Assembly (NCBI RefSeq): GCF_048564905.1
Contig: NW_027328740.1
Span: 67,026,662-67,090,661, forward strand
Length of the DNA stretch: 64,000 bases
Direction of reading: 5' to 3'
From: Vicugna pacos
Lineage: Eukaryota; Chordata; Mammalia; Artiodactyla; Camelidae
The translations under genes and the position numbers were made by a program. The notes beneath the pieces are model-generated. The model was given only the letters and a program-made list of their open reading frames with translations. It did not search any database and was not told the origin of the DNA. Shown here one piece after another: positions 36,451 through 50,240 of the stretch (the first letter of the stretch is position 1; the number at the start of each line of letters is the position of its first letter).

Positions 36451-37513
36451 CGCTGTGTCTCATTGTGCCTGTTGTAGAGCGGCTTTAATTTGCTCTCATT
36501 CTGCCATGTCAAGAGTCATTTTGTGCTGTGGCCGTTCTACTCCTGTGAATGTTGAGGGCCAGAGACTTTGTAGAATCATGTTTCATTTTTCCCCCTTGCT
36601 GAGTGTAGGCAAAAAAGGTTTAAGCCTGGGAAAGTGCTCCATCTGCAGAAATGTCTTTTAGTTTTGCATGGTGTAAAAATCTTGTCAGCTTTTAATCATT
36701 GAGGCCAGTGTGTGGGGGGAAATAGCCCGTGAATCCTGGGTGAGACCGGGAAGAGCCGCGCTTCCCTCCCGGACCCGGGTGGGGATTTCACCCCCGTTCA
36801 GGCAGTGAAGGGCCGAGACCCGTGAGCGGAGTTGACAGTCGTGAATATTTACGTGTTTCCGCTGCTTCATCTTGGATATGAAATTCAAGCTGGGCCAATT
36901 TGTAGCGGCAGCCTCATCCTACATCAGGAATTTATAGCATCTGCTCTTTGAGGTGAAGACCTGACAGACTTGATTATTTAACAGTCTGCCTTGAATTGAT
37001 ATCTCAGGTTCCTTTGTCAAAAGCAAAACAGCAGAAATACAGACGTCCTTCAATGCCAATGTGACCTGGAACGGGTTTAGTCTCTGTGCCTCAGTGGCCT
37101 TGTGTGCGGGTGGGGAAGATGATAAAAGTGCTTCCCTCAGAGGGGGTGGTGAGGGGAGAGTGAGAAACGCAATTGGAGGACTTACATGAGATGCTCATGA
37201 ATGACCGAATTTAGTGCTCTCAGCCTGGTGAAGCCTCAGGGGCAGAGATGTCAGAACAGAGCAGTCCGAGCCGGAGCTCGATCCGCATTGGCAGCTTTTA
37301 TGATCAGTATCACCCACTGTGGGTTATCAGGTAGTTTTAAGACTTGATAATATGAATTCATGAATAATGTTAGAAGACTAGACATCTCAGATCCAGTTTA
37401 CATAGTTCTCAAGATTTCTTCTGAGAAATGGATGGTTTCTTCCCAATCTAAAATCTGAGATGATTCTCTAAAAAATTCTGTATTCCTCCATCTTTTTGCT
37501 TTAATTCTCCATT

Positions 37514-37613
37514 TCTTAAAAAACATAGTTTTTAAATGGAGTTAATGGGGACTGAACTGAGGGCCTCATGCACGCTAAGCACATACTGTCCAAAATGAGG
37601 TATAATCTCCCCC
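37514..37613 (-). repeat. Camelid tRNA-derived SINE, diverged
   Basis: The reversed head is visible as 'gggcctcatgcacgctaagc', followed by 'gaggtataatctccccc', with an A/T-rich tail at the left. Confidence 0.8.
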
Positions 37614-37929
37614 GTAATTTTTTTTTAACTTTACTTTCTTAGTATTCAGGGGTTAGAGGCCTCTAATTCTTTTTCTGGAGACTTGTCATGAACCTGTAAA
37701 TCTATAATTAATGGACAAAACTTGTTTTATTAAAAAAATCAATAGAATATTCTGCAATGCATCCAAAAAGAAGTGCTCATTGACTTAAAATGTTTCTCCT
37801 TTAAGGTGATTTCTCCTTTTTGGCCTAGCTTAATTTACTAACAGCCATCCTCATCATCATAATGACCAAACTCGCTCTGAGTTTGGTCCTTAGTCTAAAA
37901 TGCTTTCCTCTTGTTTTACTTCATAGCAG

Positions 37930-38090
37930 GTGTTTGAGGGTAGGTATCAGTGTCCCCTTTTTTGCAGCTGAGGGATTGAGAGATGGAGCAGCTTGTCCCG
38001 AATCACGCGCAGCTGGCGGTGGCTAGCTCGGTGCTGGAACCCAGGCTGCACAGGATGCGTTCTCTATTGCTCCTCTAATTAGTCTCCCAT
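37930..38090 (-). repeat. MIR SINE relic, reversed
   Basis: Antisense MIR blocks: 'gcagctgagggattgagaga', then 'agcttgtcccgaatcacgcg', then 'gtgctggaacccaggctgca'. Confidence 0.75.
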
Positions 38091-40009
38091 TAAGTGGTTA
38101 CCCGAACTCCTGTGGCTCCATAAATGGCCGATTTTAGTGATCTCAGCCTGATGAGGCCTTCAAAGGAGAGACAACATTGAGAATGTGAGACAGAGTGGCA
38201 TAAATTAAAATTGTACATTTTCACAAATGTTTAATTCTCAGATAATTATATATAAAGTTATTTTTTTTTTATTTTAGTGCTCTGTAAGTACTAAAAACCA
38301 AACATTAAAAATAATTATAGTGCAAAAGAGAAGTGGGCTTTGAAAGTCCAACCAGTGCTAATGATGTTACTTGTTTTTCTCTAGTGGCCCTTATTGACAG
38401 AAATACTTACAAAGACTGAATTGCTTTATGTAGTCTTAATATGGAAGAAAAGATTGTCAGTGAATATTGTAAGTAAAATCTTTACTCCTCTCTTTCCTGT
38501 TGATGAAAATGTAAGTTGTTTTCATGGCTTATGTGCATTTCCTCATTTGTGAAATTTGAGTAATATCGTTTACTTTGTATGACTGTGAGAGTTAGACGCC
38601 TTGTATACAAAGAACCCAAGAGGTAATTAATAAAATTGTGCTGTCACAATGACAGATATTTTAGAAGGATCAACTCTGAATACTAAAGAGTTTCGCTTAT
38701 TTCTGATGCATATTCAATATGTATATATGATATATTTGAATTTGGTTTAAAGTAACAAGGATTCATTTTTTTTTTAGTGTAGTATGAAGTTTTAATGAAA
38801 TTTGTATCATTCTAGTGAGACAGGGACTAATTAAATTGCCTTAATCAGATGACCTTGAAGGTTAATTACACAGAATATGTATTGTTATAACTCAGAATTC
38901 ATGTTGCCGTAACCATCCACTCAGACATTTAAATTCGTGGGATTCTGACCAGATCCATTAAGTTTAGTAAAATCCACATTGATCATTTTTAGGGAATAAG
39001 CTTCTCTTGCGATTAAAGAAAATTTTGATTTTTTTTCCTGCACTCTTAACAGGTTTAAAATATCAAAATATTGATTTGACATGTCACTTTTCTAATAGAG
39101 AGAATAAAGCTCATGCTGTTTTATTATGTAAATAAATGTTTTTGTATTTCAATAAACTTGTATGATATCCTGGCTCTTTGAGAAGTATTTTGCAAAATAC
39201 TTAGATACCCTACTGTTGGAAAAATACATACGTGACTTTTATGAATATTGTGCCTAGTACAGTGCTTTTGCTACAGTGCAAGACATGAGGCCTAGGAGAG
39301 CTTTGCTGCCGATTGCCAGGAGGACAGATCCCATGTCTCAGTTTCCCCTCCTGCAAAATGAAGTGGCTGGACCGGATTCTTTCCTCTTCTAAGATGAGTT
39401 TCCATGAGCCTATGTCTTCTGTATATATTCAGGAGTATTAGCAATATCAGATTAAATACTGAATACCCCTCCCTTCCCCGGAAGCAAAGTGCAGTATGTG
39501 CTAAATAAGCTTTTAGTTATCTGATTCTCGTTTCTGATCCTACAGGCAATTTTTTTGTTGCATCTTTCCCGGCAACCTGGAAGGTCTTTTTAGCCATAGG
39601 TGACGCTGTCTTGATTTTCCTGTTTGTAAAAGAAGGCTTAAACAACGTTATTTTATTTTGATTACTTTCCTTAATGCTTCAGAATAGCCCAATGTCCATT
39701 ATGTCTGTCTACCTGTAAAAATTATTCTGCTTATATCTTAGTTTTATTCTGTCATGTCTCTGTGAACATTTCAGACTTGCTTTGCAAACAATGGTAAAAT
39801 TCGTCTTGTCTTCCAGTGTTAGAAACCAGTGAGCCGGGATTTTATAAAACAACCAGAAGCGGCCTCTGGGGCACGTTAAAGCTGAAAAGCGTATTGAGTT
39901 CCCTGAGTATTGACCCCGCCGCTGTGTGTTAATTGCTGGTAGGAGATTTGGTGCATTTACGAAGGGGTGTAGTTTTTGACTTGGGTTTGTTTGCACGCGC
40001 TGCCACTGA

Positions 40010-40160
40010 GCCACGTGAACCTGAGTCAGTTCGTTTTGAGATTTTCCCTCGTCTGTGAGATGGGGGCATTCGTATCTACTTTGTAGAATTGTGAGAATTA
40101 GAAATTATGTATAGTATTTACCACAGTGGTTATGTCAAGAGGGCTCAAAAACTTTAGCTG
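40010..40160 (+). repeat. MIR SINE relic
   Basis: Sense MIR blocks: 'gccacgtgaacctgagtcag', then 'cctcgtctgtgagatggggg', then 'tagaattgtgagaattagaa'. The stretch 40331-40933 to its right holds a 200-codon minus-strand frame with no recognisable domain. Confidence 0.6.
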
Positions 40161-40974
40161 CTGTTTTGTGTGAAGCCATCATTTGAGAGTCTTTGGCAAT
40201 TACTAAGAAACAGGAAAATAAGAAAAGCTGGTTTTATGATGAAAGATATTTGAGGAGGTTCCATAGTTCCTATAACCATAATTAAGCATCAGCAGAGTAA
40301 GAACTGTTACACAGTCATCCTGAACCAACGTTAAGCCACAGAATTATTTGTTACTTCATATATGTTAGGGCCTAAGGAGATCCAATACTTATACACATGT
40401 TGTCTCCAGCAGCCAACTGAGAGATGACACAAAACAGTAGGCATGCGATAAATGTCTTCTTTGTTACTGATGAAGCCACATTCTCCATGAACTTCAGGGC
40501 TGTGGGAAATGCATGTCATGACACTGTGTCCCAGAATTAGAGACTCACCCTGTCCCATGTAGCTCTGGGCCACAGCGAGCCTTCCCTTGAGAGGACCTGC
40601 CCCTTCATGCACAGGGCTTTCCTGCCATGGAACTGAGCATCCCGGGTGCTTCCCAATGGTGACCAACACTGGAGGGAAAGGAAGGATTTCAAATTCCCTG
40701 CTTGTCTTCCCAGACTCACACCTCACTCTGTTACTGTGATGAGGGCTAGCTGTGGGCCAGGGGCCAGGGGTGTGAAGGGAGGAGCACTCTCCATGGCCCA
40801 GAGGAGTGGTTAGGAGGCATCCCCTCCCACGGTTTAAACAGGTGGTGAGATAGAAGAGAAGGGTGCTCCCCAAGAGTTTATAAAAGTAGAAATAAGGATT
40901 TTCTTTGTGACTTAGACTAGCCAGGAAACACATAAATGATTAGAAGGGAGACTTGTAAATCACTTTGATATTAA

Positions 40975-41205
40975 ATTAACATTTGTTGAGCACCAAAAGT
41001 GTGCTACATTCTTTTCTGAGAGTTTTACAGAAATGAATCCTTCAATCTTCTCAACAAGCGAGTAAGGAAGATTTGATTGTTGTCTCAGGTTTACAATGTG
41101 GAAATTGAGGCATACAGAGGGTAAGTAAGTTGGCCAAAATCACAGAAGTAGTAAGTGGCAGAGCTGGTATTTAAACCCTGGCTGTCTGGTTTTGAGGCTC
41201 CCAGA
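40975..41205 (-). repeat. MIR SINE, nearly full length, reversed
   Basis: The best-preserved MIR here. Antisense blocks run in order: 'aacatttgttgagcaccaaa', 'ttgaggcatacagagggtaa', 'ttggccaaaatcacagaagt', 'agtaagtggcagagctggta' and 'tttaaaccctggctgtctgg'. Confidence 0.85.
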
Positions 41206-42589
41206 GATGGGCTTTGGGTGTTTAGCGTTATCTGTATCCCTGAATTTATTTACCCCTGTGCATAAGTCAGCCCAGAAAGGAAAGGGAAAGGAGAGTTACA
41301 CAGGTGCTCATAGTCGTATCTCGGCCACTGTCTACGGAAAGTGCACTGTGATTGGCGTTAATTGTTTTCCAGGCAGTATATCTGTTCTTATAAGAGAAAT
41401 TTAGTCCATTGAGTTAATCTAGAATCCCTTCCTGCTCTGCTTCTGTCCATGGTTGCATGTGACTGCCTGCCCGCGATTGGGCGGTGGAGGACAAAATGTA
41501 CTCATGGTTGAACTCTGATATTTCAGTCTGGTTCAGTTTCACATCTTCTGTTACATTAGTAAGTTAAGTTTCTGGTTTTCTTTCATCAGTGTGTGATGAG
41601 TTTGGTTAATGTGAAACCAGTCCATGGGAGCCCAGGGGTGCTGACGTTATGATTTCTGAGCACGTTGTGGCACTTCAACCCGAGAAGACCTGGCTGGAGG
41701 ATTTCCACCAACCGCACTGATTTCCCCCAACAGCGGGGTCCTCTCCCACCCCCGGATGTGAGGCTGGGAGCTCTCTGAGTAAGCCAGTCAGCGGCCAAGT
41801 CCACCAATCAGAAAATGATGAAGTACCTGCAAGTGGGTTTAATAGAAGAAAAGAGTTTCCAGGTTGTCTGATGGGATGTTCGAGTCCGTTTGGTGAAAAA
41901 CTGTCCACTGTCTGTGGTTGAGCTTCTTCTTTGCTGTTGAAAAGTATGGATTAGATGAAGGGATTTTAAAAAGCAGAAAGGAGTGATTTCAGGTGGTACG
42001 TCCACACAGGTGAGAAGTGATGGATGACCGCCTGTGTGAGGCACAGACAGAGTCTTACAAACTTCATAAAATAACTTTAAAAGCTCTTCCATCTGAGTGC
42101 ACTTCAAATGGGGTCTAGTTCATCACTGGTCATGCTGAGAATGCAAATAATTGATGATGGCTGAAAGGACACGGAGGCATCAAAAAGGTCTCAGTCATTT
42201 TCCCTTTTTAAAGGATGAGGCACAGTGTAATATATTTGAGCTGGTTTTCCACTGAACAATTTTTAGTGTTTTCTGGGACTCCCCAGTGCCCCAAACTTCC
42301 GTGCAGCTGGGTGTCCCCTCAGAGCAGCTGTGTCAGCGCTTGCCCTGGGCTGACGCGGTGTCACGGGGAGCAGGGCGGTCAGCGTCCCCGGCTCCTCCGA
42401 GCTCCGTCTCCTCATCCGCAGAGCCGGGTTCCTCATCCGTGTCTACTTAGTAGGGTTGCTGAGAATCACACGTGATGGTGGTCAGGTGTGATTTGTGGTT
42501 GTCTCTGTGATTGGCATATAGTCAATATTTGATACAAACCCTTTTTTTGTATAATTGTAGCACCTAGATTGCAGTGGTTTTTAGTCTGC

Positions 42590-42724
42590 ATTTTTTTATA
42601 ACTTTATTCATATTTTTAAATATGCACTTATTTTTATTTATTTTTTTGGAGGTAGTGCAGAATGAAGCCAGGACATTGTGCATGCTAAGCAGGTGTTTTA
42701 CAATTGAATAATACACGCCCTCCT
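42590..42724 (-). repeat. Camelid tRNA-derived SINE, diverged
   Basis: T/A-rich left side, then 'ggaggtagtgcagaatgaag', 'caggacattgtgcatgctaa' and 'atacacgccctcctt', matching the reversed SINE head. Confidence 0.8.
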
Positions 42725-45700
42725 TGTCTGCACTTGAACATAACTATTGCAATAAACAAAATAGCTCTTAAACACCATCAAGTTACCTAGTCTCGGTATA
42801 TACAATTGAACACGTATGCTATTTCAATAAGAATAATTGTTGTTGAGAAATAATTTCTGAATCTGTTAATGTGCTTAAAAACGATCATAGGTAGTGATAA
42901 ACACGAATCTTTGATCCAGTAATTCTTAGGGTCTGTTTTGCCATCAAGGGAAATTACATTCTACAGAGAAGGCTAATTGGGTCTCTTTGGTATTTGGATG
43001 GTTTAGCAGATGATCAAGGCTTTCAAAAGCTGACAGTTTTGTATTTTAAGCTAACTAAAAAGTTATCTTCTAGAAGTTGTAAGTACTAAGCTTGTGAATT
43101 GCCCAGTAATCCAGGGGTAAGTGTCTGTGTCTGTGTGAATGTTTGTGTGTGTGATTTCAGGAAGGTAGAAATAAGTTCCATATAGTCTTCGGATACCTTT
43201 CTCCTCCAGTTCAAGGTGTAGTCATATATTTACACAAATAAATTGATATTGTTTGTCATTTGGCATATTGTTGTGAATAAGAGGTTCTCATACTTGTTTC
43301 AGAAGGGTTGGGGAGCATGAGCTTAGAAAATGGGAGGAGAAAGAGGCAAGGAGGCACTACACACTTTGTGCAGGATATGAGAAACAGTAGCTTTTCATTT
43401 CTCTTTTCTTCTAAAGCAAACTGGCACTGAGTTGTAACCTGCTATTACTCAGAATTGCTTTTCTGATCAGATACAAGTGCCTCAGATTTTTCAAGGCAAC
43501 ATGAATGATGAAATGTGTTTTAGCAGTTATCTTTAAAAGTAGTTTTATTTTTCAAGTAAAAGGCAATTGCCTGTTCTTTCTTCCAGTGGTACAAGAAATT
43601 CTCTTGATCTATGTACATGATCCATGTGCTTAGTTTCTATTTTTTTTTTAAAGGCTTGTTTCATTGTGGTTTGAATGAATGTTTAAAATTTCTGGATTTT
43701 GATCTTTAGAACATGCTGATTTATCAAAACTTTTAAAAAACTGATTGTTCTTTGGTCGTTGTTTTTTGGGGCACCTTATTGATTTCTTTTGTCTGTTAAA
43801 GAGGGAAATTCTTCCTCTAGCCTTAAGATCATTAAGTGAATGGTTAACAGTGTGCCTTTAATATTATTTGAATGCATTGATCATGTTTGTCCAGTGAATT
43901 TAGAATTGACTCATTGTAATGACTTTGCTTTGATTCTGTGACTTTTGCTCCTCTCCACAAGAATTTGAATTCTCTGTTGCATTTTGTATACGTGTTCTTC
44001 ACAGGGGAAGAAATTTTGCATTTTTTACAGAGGTGGGTTTTCCTACCCCTCTGAATGCCTTCTGTAATTTATACAATAAATGTCTGTTATTGCAGTGCAT
44101 AATTATTTCATAAACTATTTTTTGGCATCAGAAACAATGACAAAGAATTATACTAAAAAATACGAAAACCTTCCTTCCTTTGAAGAATAGAAGTGAGGTG
44201 GTCAGCTTCACGCATGCTTTGTGCCTGACACACTTATTCTCATGCCATTGTGTATCATGATTCGGAGATGGAGTTGCTTCAGGTTTATAGATTTTTCTTT
44301 TAACATTTGTGTTGAATTCTTTCTCCAGGCTGATGTTTCCTGCTGGGTTTGTGGAAAGAGTGGAAGGGTAACAAATGCTTTGTTTTGTTTTCAGGAGACC
44401 TGAGTTGATGAGAAAAGTGTTGAGGTTGGGCTGAGGAACAGTGACACTCCCTCTCCTCCGGGCTGAAATTGATAAACAAAGAAATCAATTAAGTTTATCG
44501 GTATTTGACCAATAGAAGTTTGCGAATCCAAGCTGGCTAGATATGCCCAATGGGAATTACTGAATTCACCTGCAGAATTAGGTGCTTTATCAAGTAGAAA
44601 CTGCTTAGAGCAATCAGAAAAATCAGTAATATGATGAGATATAAAAGGATTATAATAACTTTTATTTCTGAAACTTTTCTACGGTAAGTTGTGTAGAGCT
44701 ACTATTAAGTTTCAAGCACCAGGAGTTAAGAGTGTGGGTGGTTATGTAGGATCGTTATTCACGGATGTGTCTAGTCCCTGCTAGAGTGGCTGCAGCTGGC
44801 AGAAAAAGACTGACAGCCAGGATTTGTCATCCTAGGCTGTCCTCCATAATGGTTCCATGTGAGAGCCCATGATTGCTTTAACAAATTGTAACACACCCCA
44901 GCCACCCGTGAACTTTAAGAAGAGAAAAGTATGCTTAGAAACTGCTTAGCAAGCAAGTACCTGTGCATCCTCACTCCAGTCTCCTTGCCTTAAAAAGCAG
45001 AGACAATGCTTTGCTTGAATAGCTGAGGTTTTAGATAGCACTCTGCTGGTTGCAAAGCAAGGACCGAGGCCCTCAGCTATAAACGCTGGGCTTGTGTGCT
45101 GTTAGAAAGTCTATTATCCCCAAAACAAGGACCAGGCTGGTCTGGTGGTCTGCTTTGTAATTCACATATCTAAAAATGTATCTTGTTCCCTTCACCCCAT
45201 TACTTCCTTAAAATTAAACTAATCCTTTGTACTCATTGTGTATTCTACAATCTCTGCCTCACCCTGTCTTTCCCGAAGTTCCTCCTTACTATCACACAAC
45301 TGCTAATGAATTTTCCTTTGATTATACACAATAAATATGGGAGCATTTGAGAGCCTCTTGGAGTTGACTCCCTACTCCCTCTCGATTTCTTGACTTTTTC
45401 CACAGAGTCTTAAATAATCATTCCATATCGGTAAGACTTCTGCCAGCCAGAACCCACAGTTCCAGGTGAGAACGATGCAGGCTTTATCTCTCCTACCAGA
45501 TGAAGACAGAGAAGAGAATTGAGATCTGTTCCCTCGTGGTCCCTTCCTGCCCCAGGGCCACTGCAGTTCACCTGCAGCCTTCTGGCCTCTGCTCAGAGGG
45601 CCTCTGTCCCAGGACTGACTGCGGCCTTTTCTTCCCTTTTCAACATTTCCTGTGCCTTTCAGAAGTTGGTCTCTTCTCTGTAATACAATGCTGGCAGATT

Positions 45701-46239
45701 TGATGGTGGTCAGCGTGCTGGTGGGCAGTCCTTTGGGGACTCCCAGGAGCCATGCTGATTTTCCTGAGTCTTTCAATCGGGGTTACAGAAGAGTCTAGCA
45801 CCAGAGGAAGCCCATTCACGTGAGGTCAACAGAGCATTTCATCAGTTTCATTTTATTTTTAAATTTTCAGTGGAGAAATTATTTGTAGCAAACTGTTCCA
45901 GATTTTCGGCCGCCTGCTTTCCTCACCACGATTTCCTTGATGGCTCTGGTGCTTGTTTTAAGAACCAAGTTTCTTCTCTGTACTTTTGTAGCTGCTGGGC
46001 TTGCCCAATACTTGATCTGCATTTGAAGCAGAATGTTTCTTCGTAATGTCAAACTGATTTTCGTATTTCTGAATATTTCATGTACACTCAGCAACAGTTT
46101 CAAGTGAAATGCTCTTGTCCAATTCCGGTTAACTCACATTTGCTGATCTCCTGCTATCATGCTGAGGACAGTTTCTTCTTCCTCTAACAAAAGTTAGCAA
46201 TTTGCATTTACTATGGAAGGTACTGGCCCGAGGTGCTTT

Positions 46240-47330
46240 TTTTCTTAACAGTTTTAATACAATTCACCCATTAAAATGTACAGCGGTTTTTACTCTATGC
46301 CCAGAATTGTGCATCGCAGTCAATCTTAGAACATTTTCATCCCCTAACAGGAAGCCCTGTATGCACAAGCAGTCATTCCCATCTTCCCCATCCTCCCCCA
46401 GCCCCAAGGAGCCACTCTTCTCTCTCTGTGGGTTTGCCTGTGCTGGACATTTCATGTAAATCGAGTCACTTCTTGTAAGTGGAGCCGTCTATTGTGACTG
46501 ACTTCTTTCACACTGAGTAGCGTTTTCAATGTTTGTCCAGGTTGTGGCCTGGGTCAGTACTCTATGCTTCGCTATTGCTGAATAATATTCCACTGTATGG
46601 CTGGGCCCCACTGTTTACCCATTCATCACGTGATAGGCATTTGGGTTGTTGCTGCTTTTTGGCTGTGATGAGTAGTGTTGCCGTTAACATTCCTTTAGGA
46701 GTTTTTATGTGGACATTTGTTTTCAGTTCTCTTACGTGTGTGCCCAGACAGCAGAATTCTGGTTCATTCAGAAACCAAATGTTCAACTCTCTGAGGACCT
46801 GCCAAGCTGTTTTCCAAAGTGGCCACACTGTGTTACGTCCTCACCAGCAAGGGCTGCGTGTTCCGCTTCCTCTGTGTCCTCATTGGTGCTTGTTATTCTT
46901 TTTTTTATTATAACCTATTGTAGTGAGTGTGAAACGGTTTCTCCTAGTGGTTTTGACTTCATTTCCTTTACAGCTAATAATATTGAATATCGTTTCATTG
47001 TGCTTATTGAACATTTGTATATTTTCCTTGAAAAATACCTTTTCAGATCCTTTATTCACCTTTGAATTGAGTTGCCTTTTTAATGTTGAGTTGTAGGAGT
47101 TTTTTTTTTTTTTCTTACATTTGGAGATACAAATTCCTAATCAGATAAATGATTTGAAAAAATTTTCTCCTGTGTGTTGTTTTTTCACTTTCTGGATGGT
47201 GCCCTTTGAAGCAAAGTTCTAAATTTTGATGAACTCCAATTTATCTCTGTTTTCTTTGTTCCTTGAGCTTTTGGGGTATTATTTAAAATCTGAATTATTT
47301 TATTTAAACTTGTATATCTAAAATGACTTA
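46240..47330 (-). repeat. Old L1 (L1M-type) fragment
   Basis: Antisense landmarks: 'acaattcacccattaaaatg', 'tttgcctgtgctggacattt', 'aatattccactgtatggctg' and 'aaagcaaagttctaaatttt' (approximate). The right end passes into a reversed MIR relic at 47340-47510 ('agactgagatgcagaaaatt'). Confidence 0.8.
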
Positions 47331-48829
47331 ATTTGTAGGACCGTTCTAGGAGATGGGTGTGGTTGTTCTCCCCAGTCTATGGATAGAAGACTGAGATGCA
47401 GAAAATTTCACTGAAATATCAGTGTCACAGCTACCCAGTGCTGTGGGAGCTCAGACACTCATGTTTGTCCCCAGCATCTGTGCTCTTCACCACCATGCTC
47501 CACTAATGCCTGGAATGGTGAATGAAAACGTCTTTCCTTTTTTGATTTCTTGTTAGTTTGTTTTCTCATTGGGGACCTCATCTCCTCATTTTCCTTTCGG
47601 AAACCAGTGTAGGTTTATTTTAGGTCTCATGTAGGCAGAAGCATTGCTGTCAGTTAACTTCTTTATTATTCACTCTCCAGTGATGACTGTTGCTAGTTGA
47701 TCTAATCAAGTCATGCTTAAGTCTTTCCTGCTCATGACACTAGAAACAGTCATGACTTACAGAATGCTCAAAGAAGGAAGTATTTGATTGATTTTATTTT
47801 GCTACCCAGTCAAACCAATCAAATAAAAACCCCGGTGTTGACACAGATTATAAGCCCTCCAGTATAGGGTCACTGTCTTCCTTGTGTTTCATTGGTTCGG
47901 TCACAGTGTCTGGATAGTGCCTTTCAGTCCAGCAATTTTGTGAGGATACGGTGCTCGTGAATCATTGTAAGGACAGAATTTTGACAATAGACTGTGTTGT
48001 TTATTTTATAAGGGAATAGATAATATAGAAATTCTGCTCAGATCTATTTTAAAATTAAGCTTGGAATTTTGAGAAGAATTCAAGGAACCATACAAAGATC
48101 TTTTTCACTAATTTTAGATCTATCTTAGACATTTTGTGGTTATATAGCAGAATAACTTATCAAGTAGATTTGACAAGAGAAGTGTAGTATTGATTATTTG
48201 TTTTAGTTGAAATATTCCAACTGGGATAAATTAATCAATGCCTATAAATGAACAAATATGTTTGTATTTCTATGCAACATGAGAGCAGGCTTCATATGTT
48301 TGTATATAATATATATGATTGTGTGTTTTAATCTGTCTGACAGTGTTTTTATAGTTTTTAAGCAATGTTGTAACTTTAGAATTCTCCTAGGAAATTCACT
48401 CCCCTAATACAGCAGTTTGTACTGTGTATCCTGTCTTATGCATGGGATTCCACTGTCCCCTCAGTGAGGAATTTCCTCTCCTATTGAGTTAGTAGCAGAG
48501 TTAAAGGAGCTGTGATTTCTAGGCCTTTGCTCTCCATGTGTTTGCAGTTGGCTCTCAGTCACGATTTTCCCTTTCCAGAGTTTTCATTGTTAAATTAGAA
48601 TTTCTGAAAATAACTATTAATATGTTGCATTGGTCTCCCTAGAAACTTGACGTCTTTGTGCTTTTCAGTTTTCAAATTATGAAAATTGTATATGCACACT
48701 AGTTTTTAGTAGTCCTTTTTCACTAGATATTTATTTACCTCTTTATAGTTAAAATAATTTTTTCCCCAATGAATGAATTGTTTTGCAATTTTTAAAATAT
48801 ATCTTACTTTTTATTTTTCTTATTCTACC

Positions 48830-48930
48830 AGGTATATTCATGGTACAGAATTTAGAAAATAAGGATAACCACAGTAATAACTTAAAAATGGCCTCTAATC
48901 TCACCTGGAGATACAGTTGTAAGGTTTGAA
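48830..48930 (-). repeat. Old LINE 3'-region scrap
   Basis: Shares the 'tacagaatttagaaaataag' and 'ctaatctcacctggagatac' pattern with scraps at 20040 and 51900. The family is not certain. Confidence 0.35.
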
Positions 48931-50039
48931 ATTGAGAATTACAAGTCCTCTCACATTGTTCTCCTTTTTCAAGTACGTTTTGGTTACTGAGACCCTCGAA
49001 TTCCCATATGAATTGTAGCAGCAGCTAGTCAGTTACTGCAGAGGAGCCCGCTGGGATTGTGATCGAGAACACGTTGGGTATACGGATCGCTCTGGGGAGC
49101 ACTGCCATCCCAAGAGCGCTGTCATCTGATCCAGGAATCTGCGTGGTGTGTCTGTGCAGGTATTTAGGTCTTCTTTAATTTTGTTTCAAAAATGCGTAGA
49201 GTTTACATAGTATTATTTCACTTTATTTTTTTTTTGCCTTTATACTGAGTACAAGTGTGCAAGGTACCGGGATCAGAATTGTATTATTTCCCCACCACTT
49301 GCTGCCACCATGGACCCTGTGGTCTTTCTTTGCCCTCTGTAAAATCTTGCACAAAATAGGATGTCAGTAACTCTCTCTTGAATGAATGATTATATGATTG
49401 TTGGATGATGCTTGAGAGTCCTTGTGATAATGTCTTTTTCCCAAAATTTCCCCTCTTCTTATCTATGCCCTTTACCTTCCTTTCCTCCAGCCTGGGTTTC
49501 AGCCTGCCTGTGGCATTGATTTTCCCTGCCTGAGGACTCTTCCTTTCACTAGTTCACGATAATGTTACATGTGGGCTGTGGAAATATTTAGATGTCAAGA
49601 AAGAGCAAATACATTGCATGCTAGTATTTTTAGAATTTGGTATTCTTTTATCGAATTAAATTAAATAAACCTGACCCCCTGAGCCCTCCCCTGAGCTCTT
49701 TTTGCCTTCCTACAGATGATACTGCTCTGGTTGCTGCATGTGCCTTTCCCCAGCCTTCGTTTTCGAGTTGAGTAAGTCACCATCACTGGAGCCCTCTCTT
49801 TAAAATGAAGAGAATATTTGCTCCTTCTCCAAGGTTGGGGACTTGGATGAGATGAGGTAACAGATAAAGAATGGAGCCCAAACTCATTCTGACACGTGCT
49901 CCTTCCGTTCTTTCTCCAGGGGAAAAGAGTACAGTTCAAAAATATAATGATTGTGAGATAATGAGATAGACAAAACAACCGAACATTTATTACATATCCT
50001 TTCATGCCAGAAACAAATGTATTATACACACAAAAAGGA

Positions 50040-50240
50040 CATAAAGTACGGTAGTACTGTGGTTACAAATGTGGGTCCGAGTTCTAGTCCTGCTCTGGAG
50101 TGACCAGTCCTGTGAGATGGAGAACTGGTAGGTCGGCTTAGCCTCTCACGGACTTGTTTTCTGTCCTGCAGAGACGGGGCTCGCTAGGCGTCCCCCCCCC
50201 CCGTAGAGGTGCTGTGTGGGATAAATAACGCGCATTGGCA
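50040..50240 (+). repeat. MIR SINE relic
   Basis: Sense MIR head 'acggtagtactgtggttaca' and 'gggtccgagttctagtcctg', then 'agcctctcacggacttgttt'. A C-run lies within it at about 50195. Confidence 0.6.

Noticed and set aside
36740-36830. GC-rich patch considered as the missing TRAPPC9 exon
   Set aside because: About 30 bases look faintly like the glycine-rich coding segment. However, there is no acceptor or donor in place and the translation does not follow the protein.
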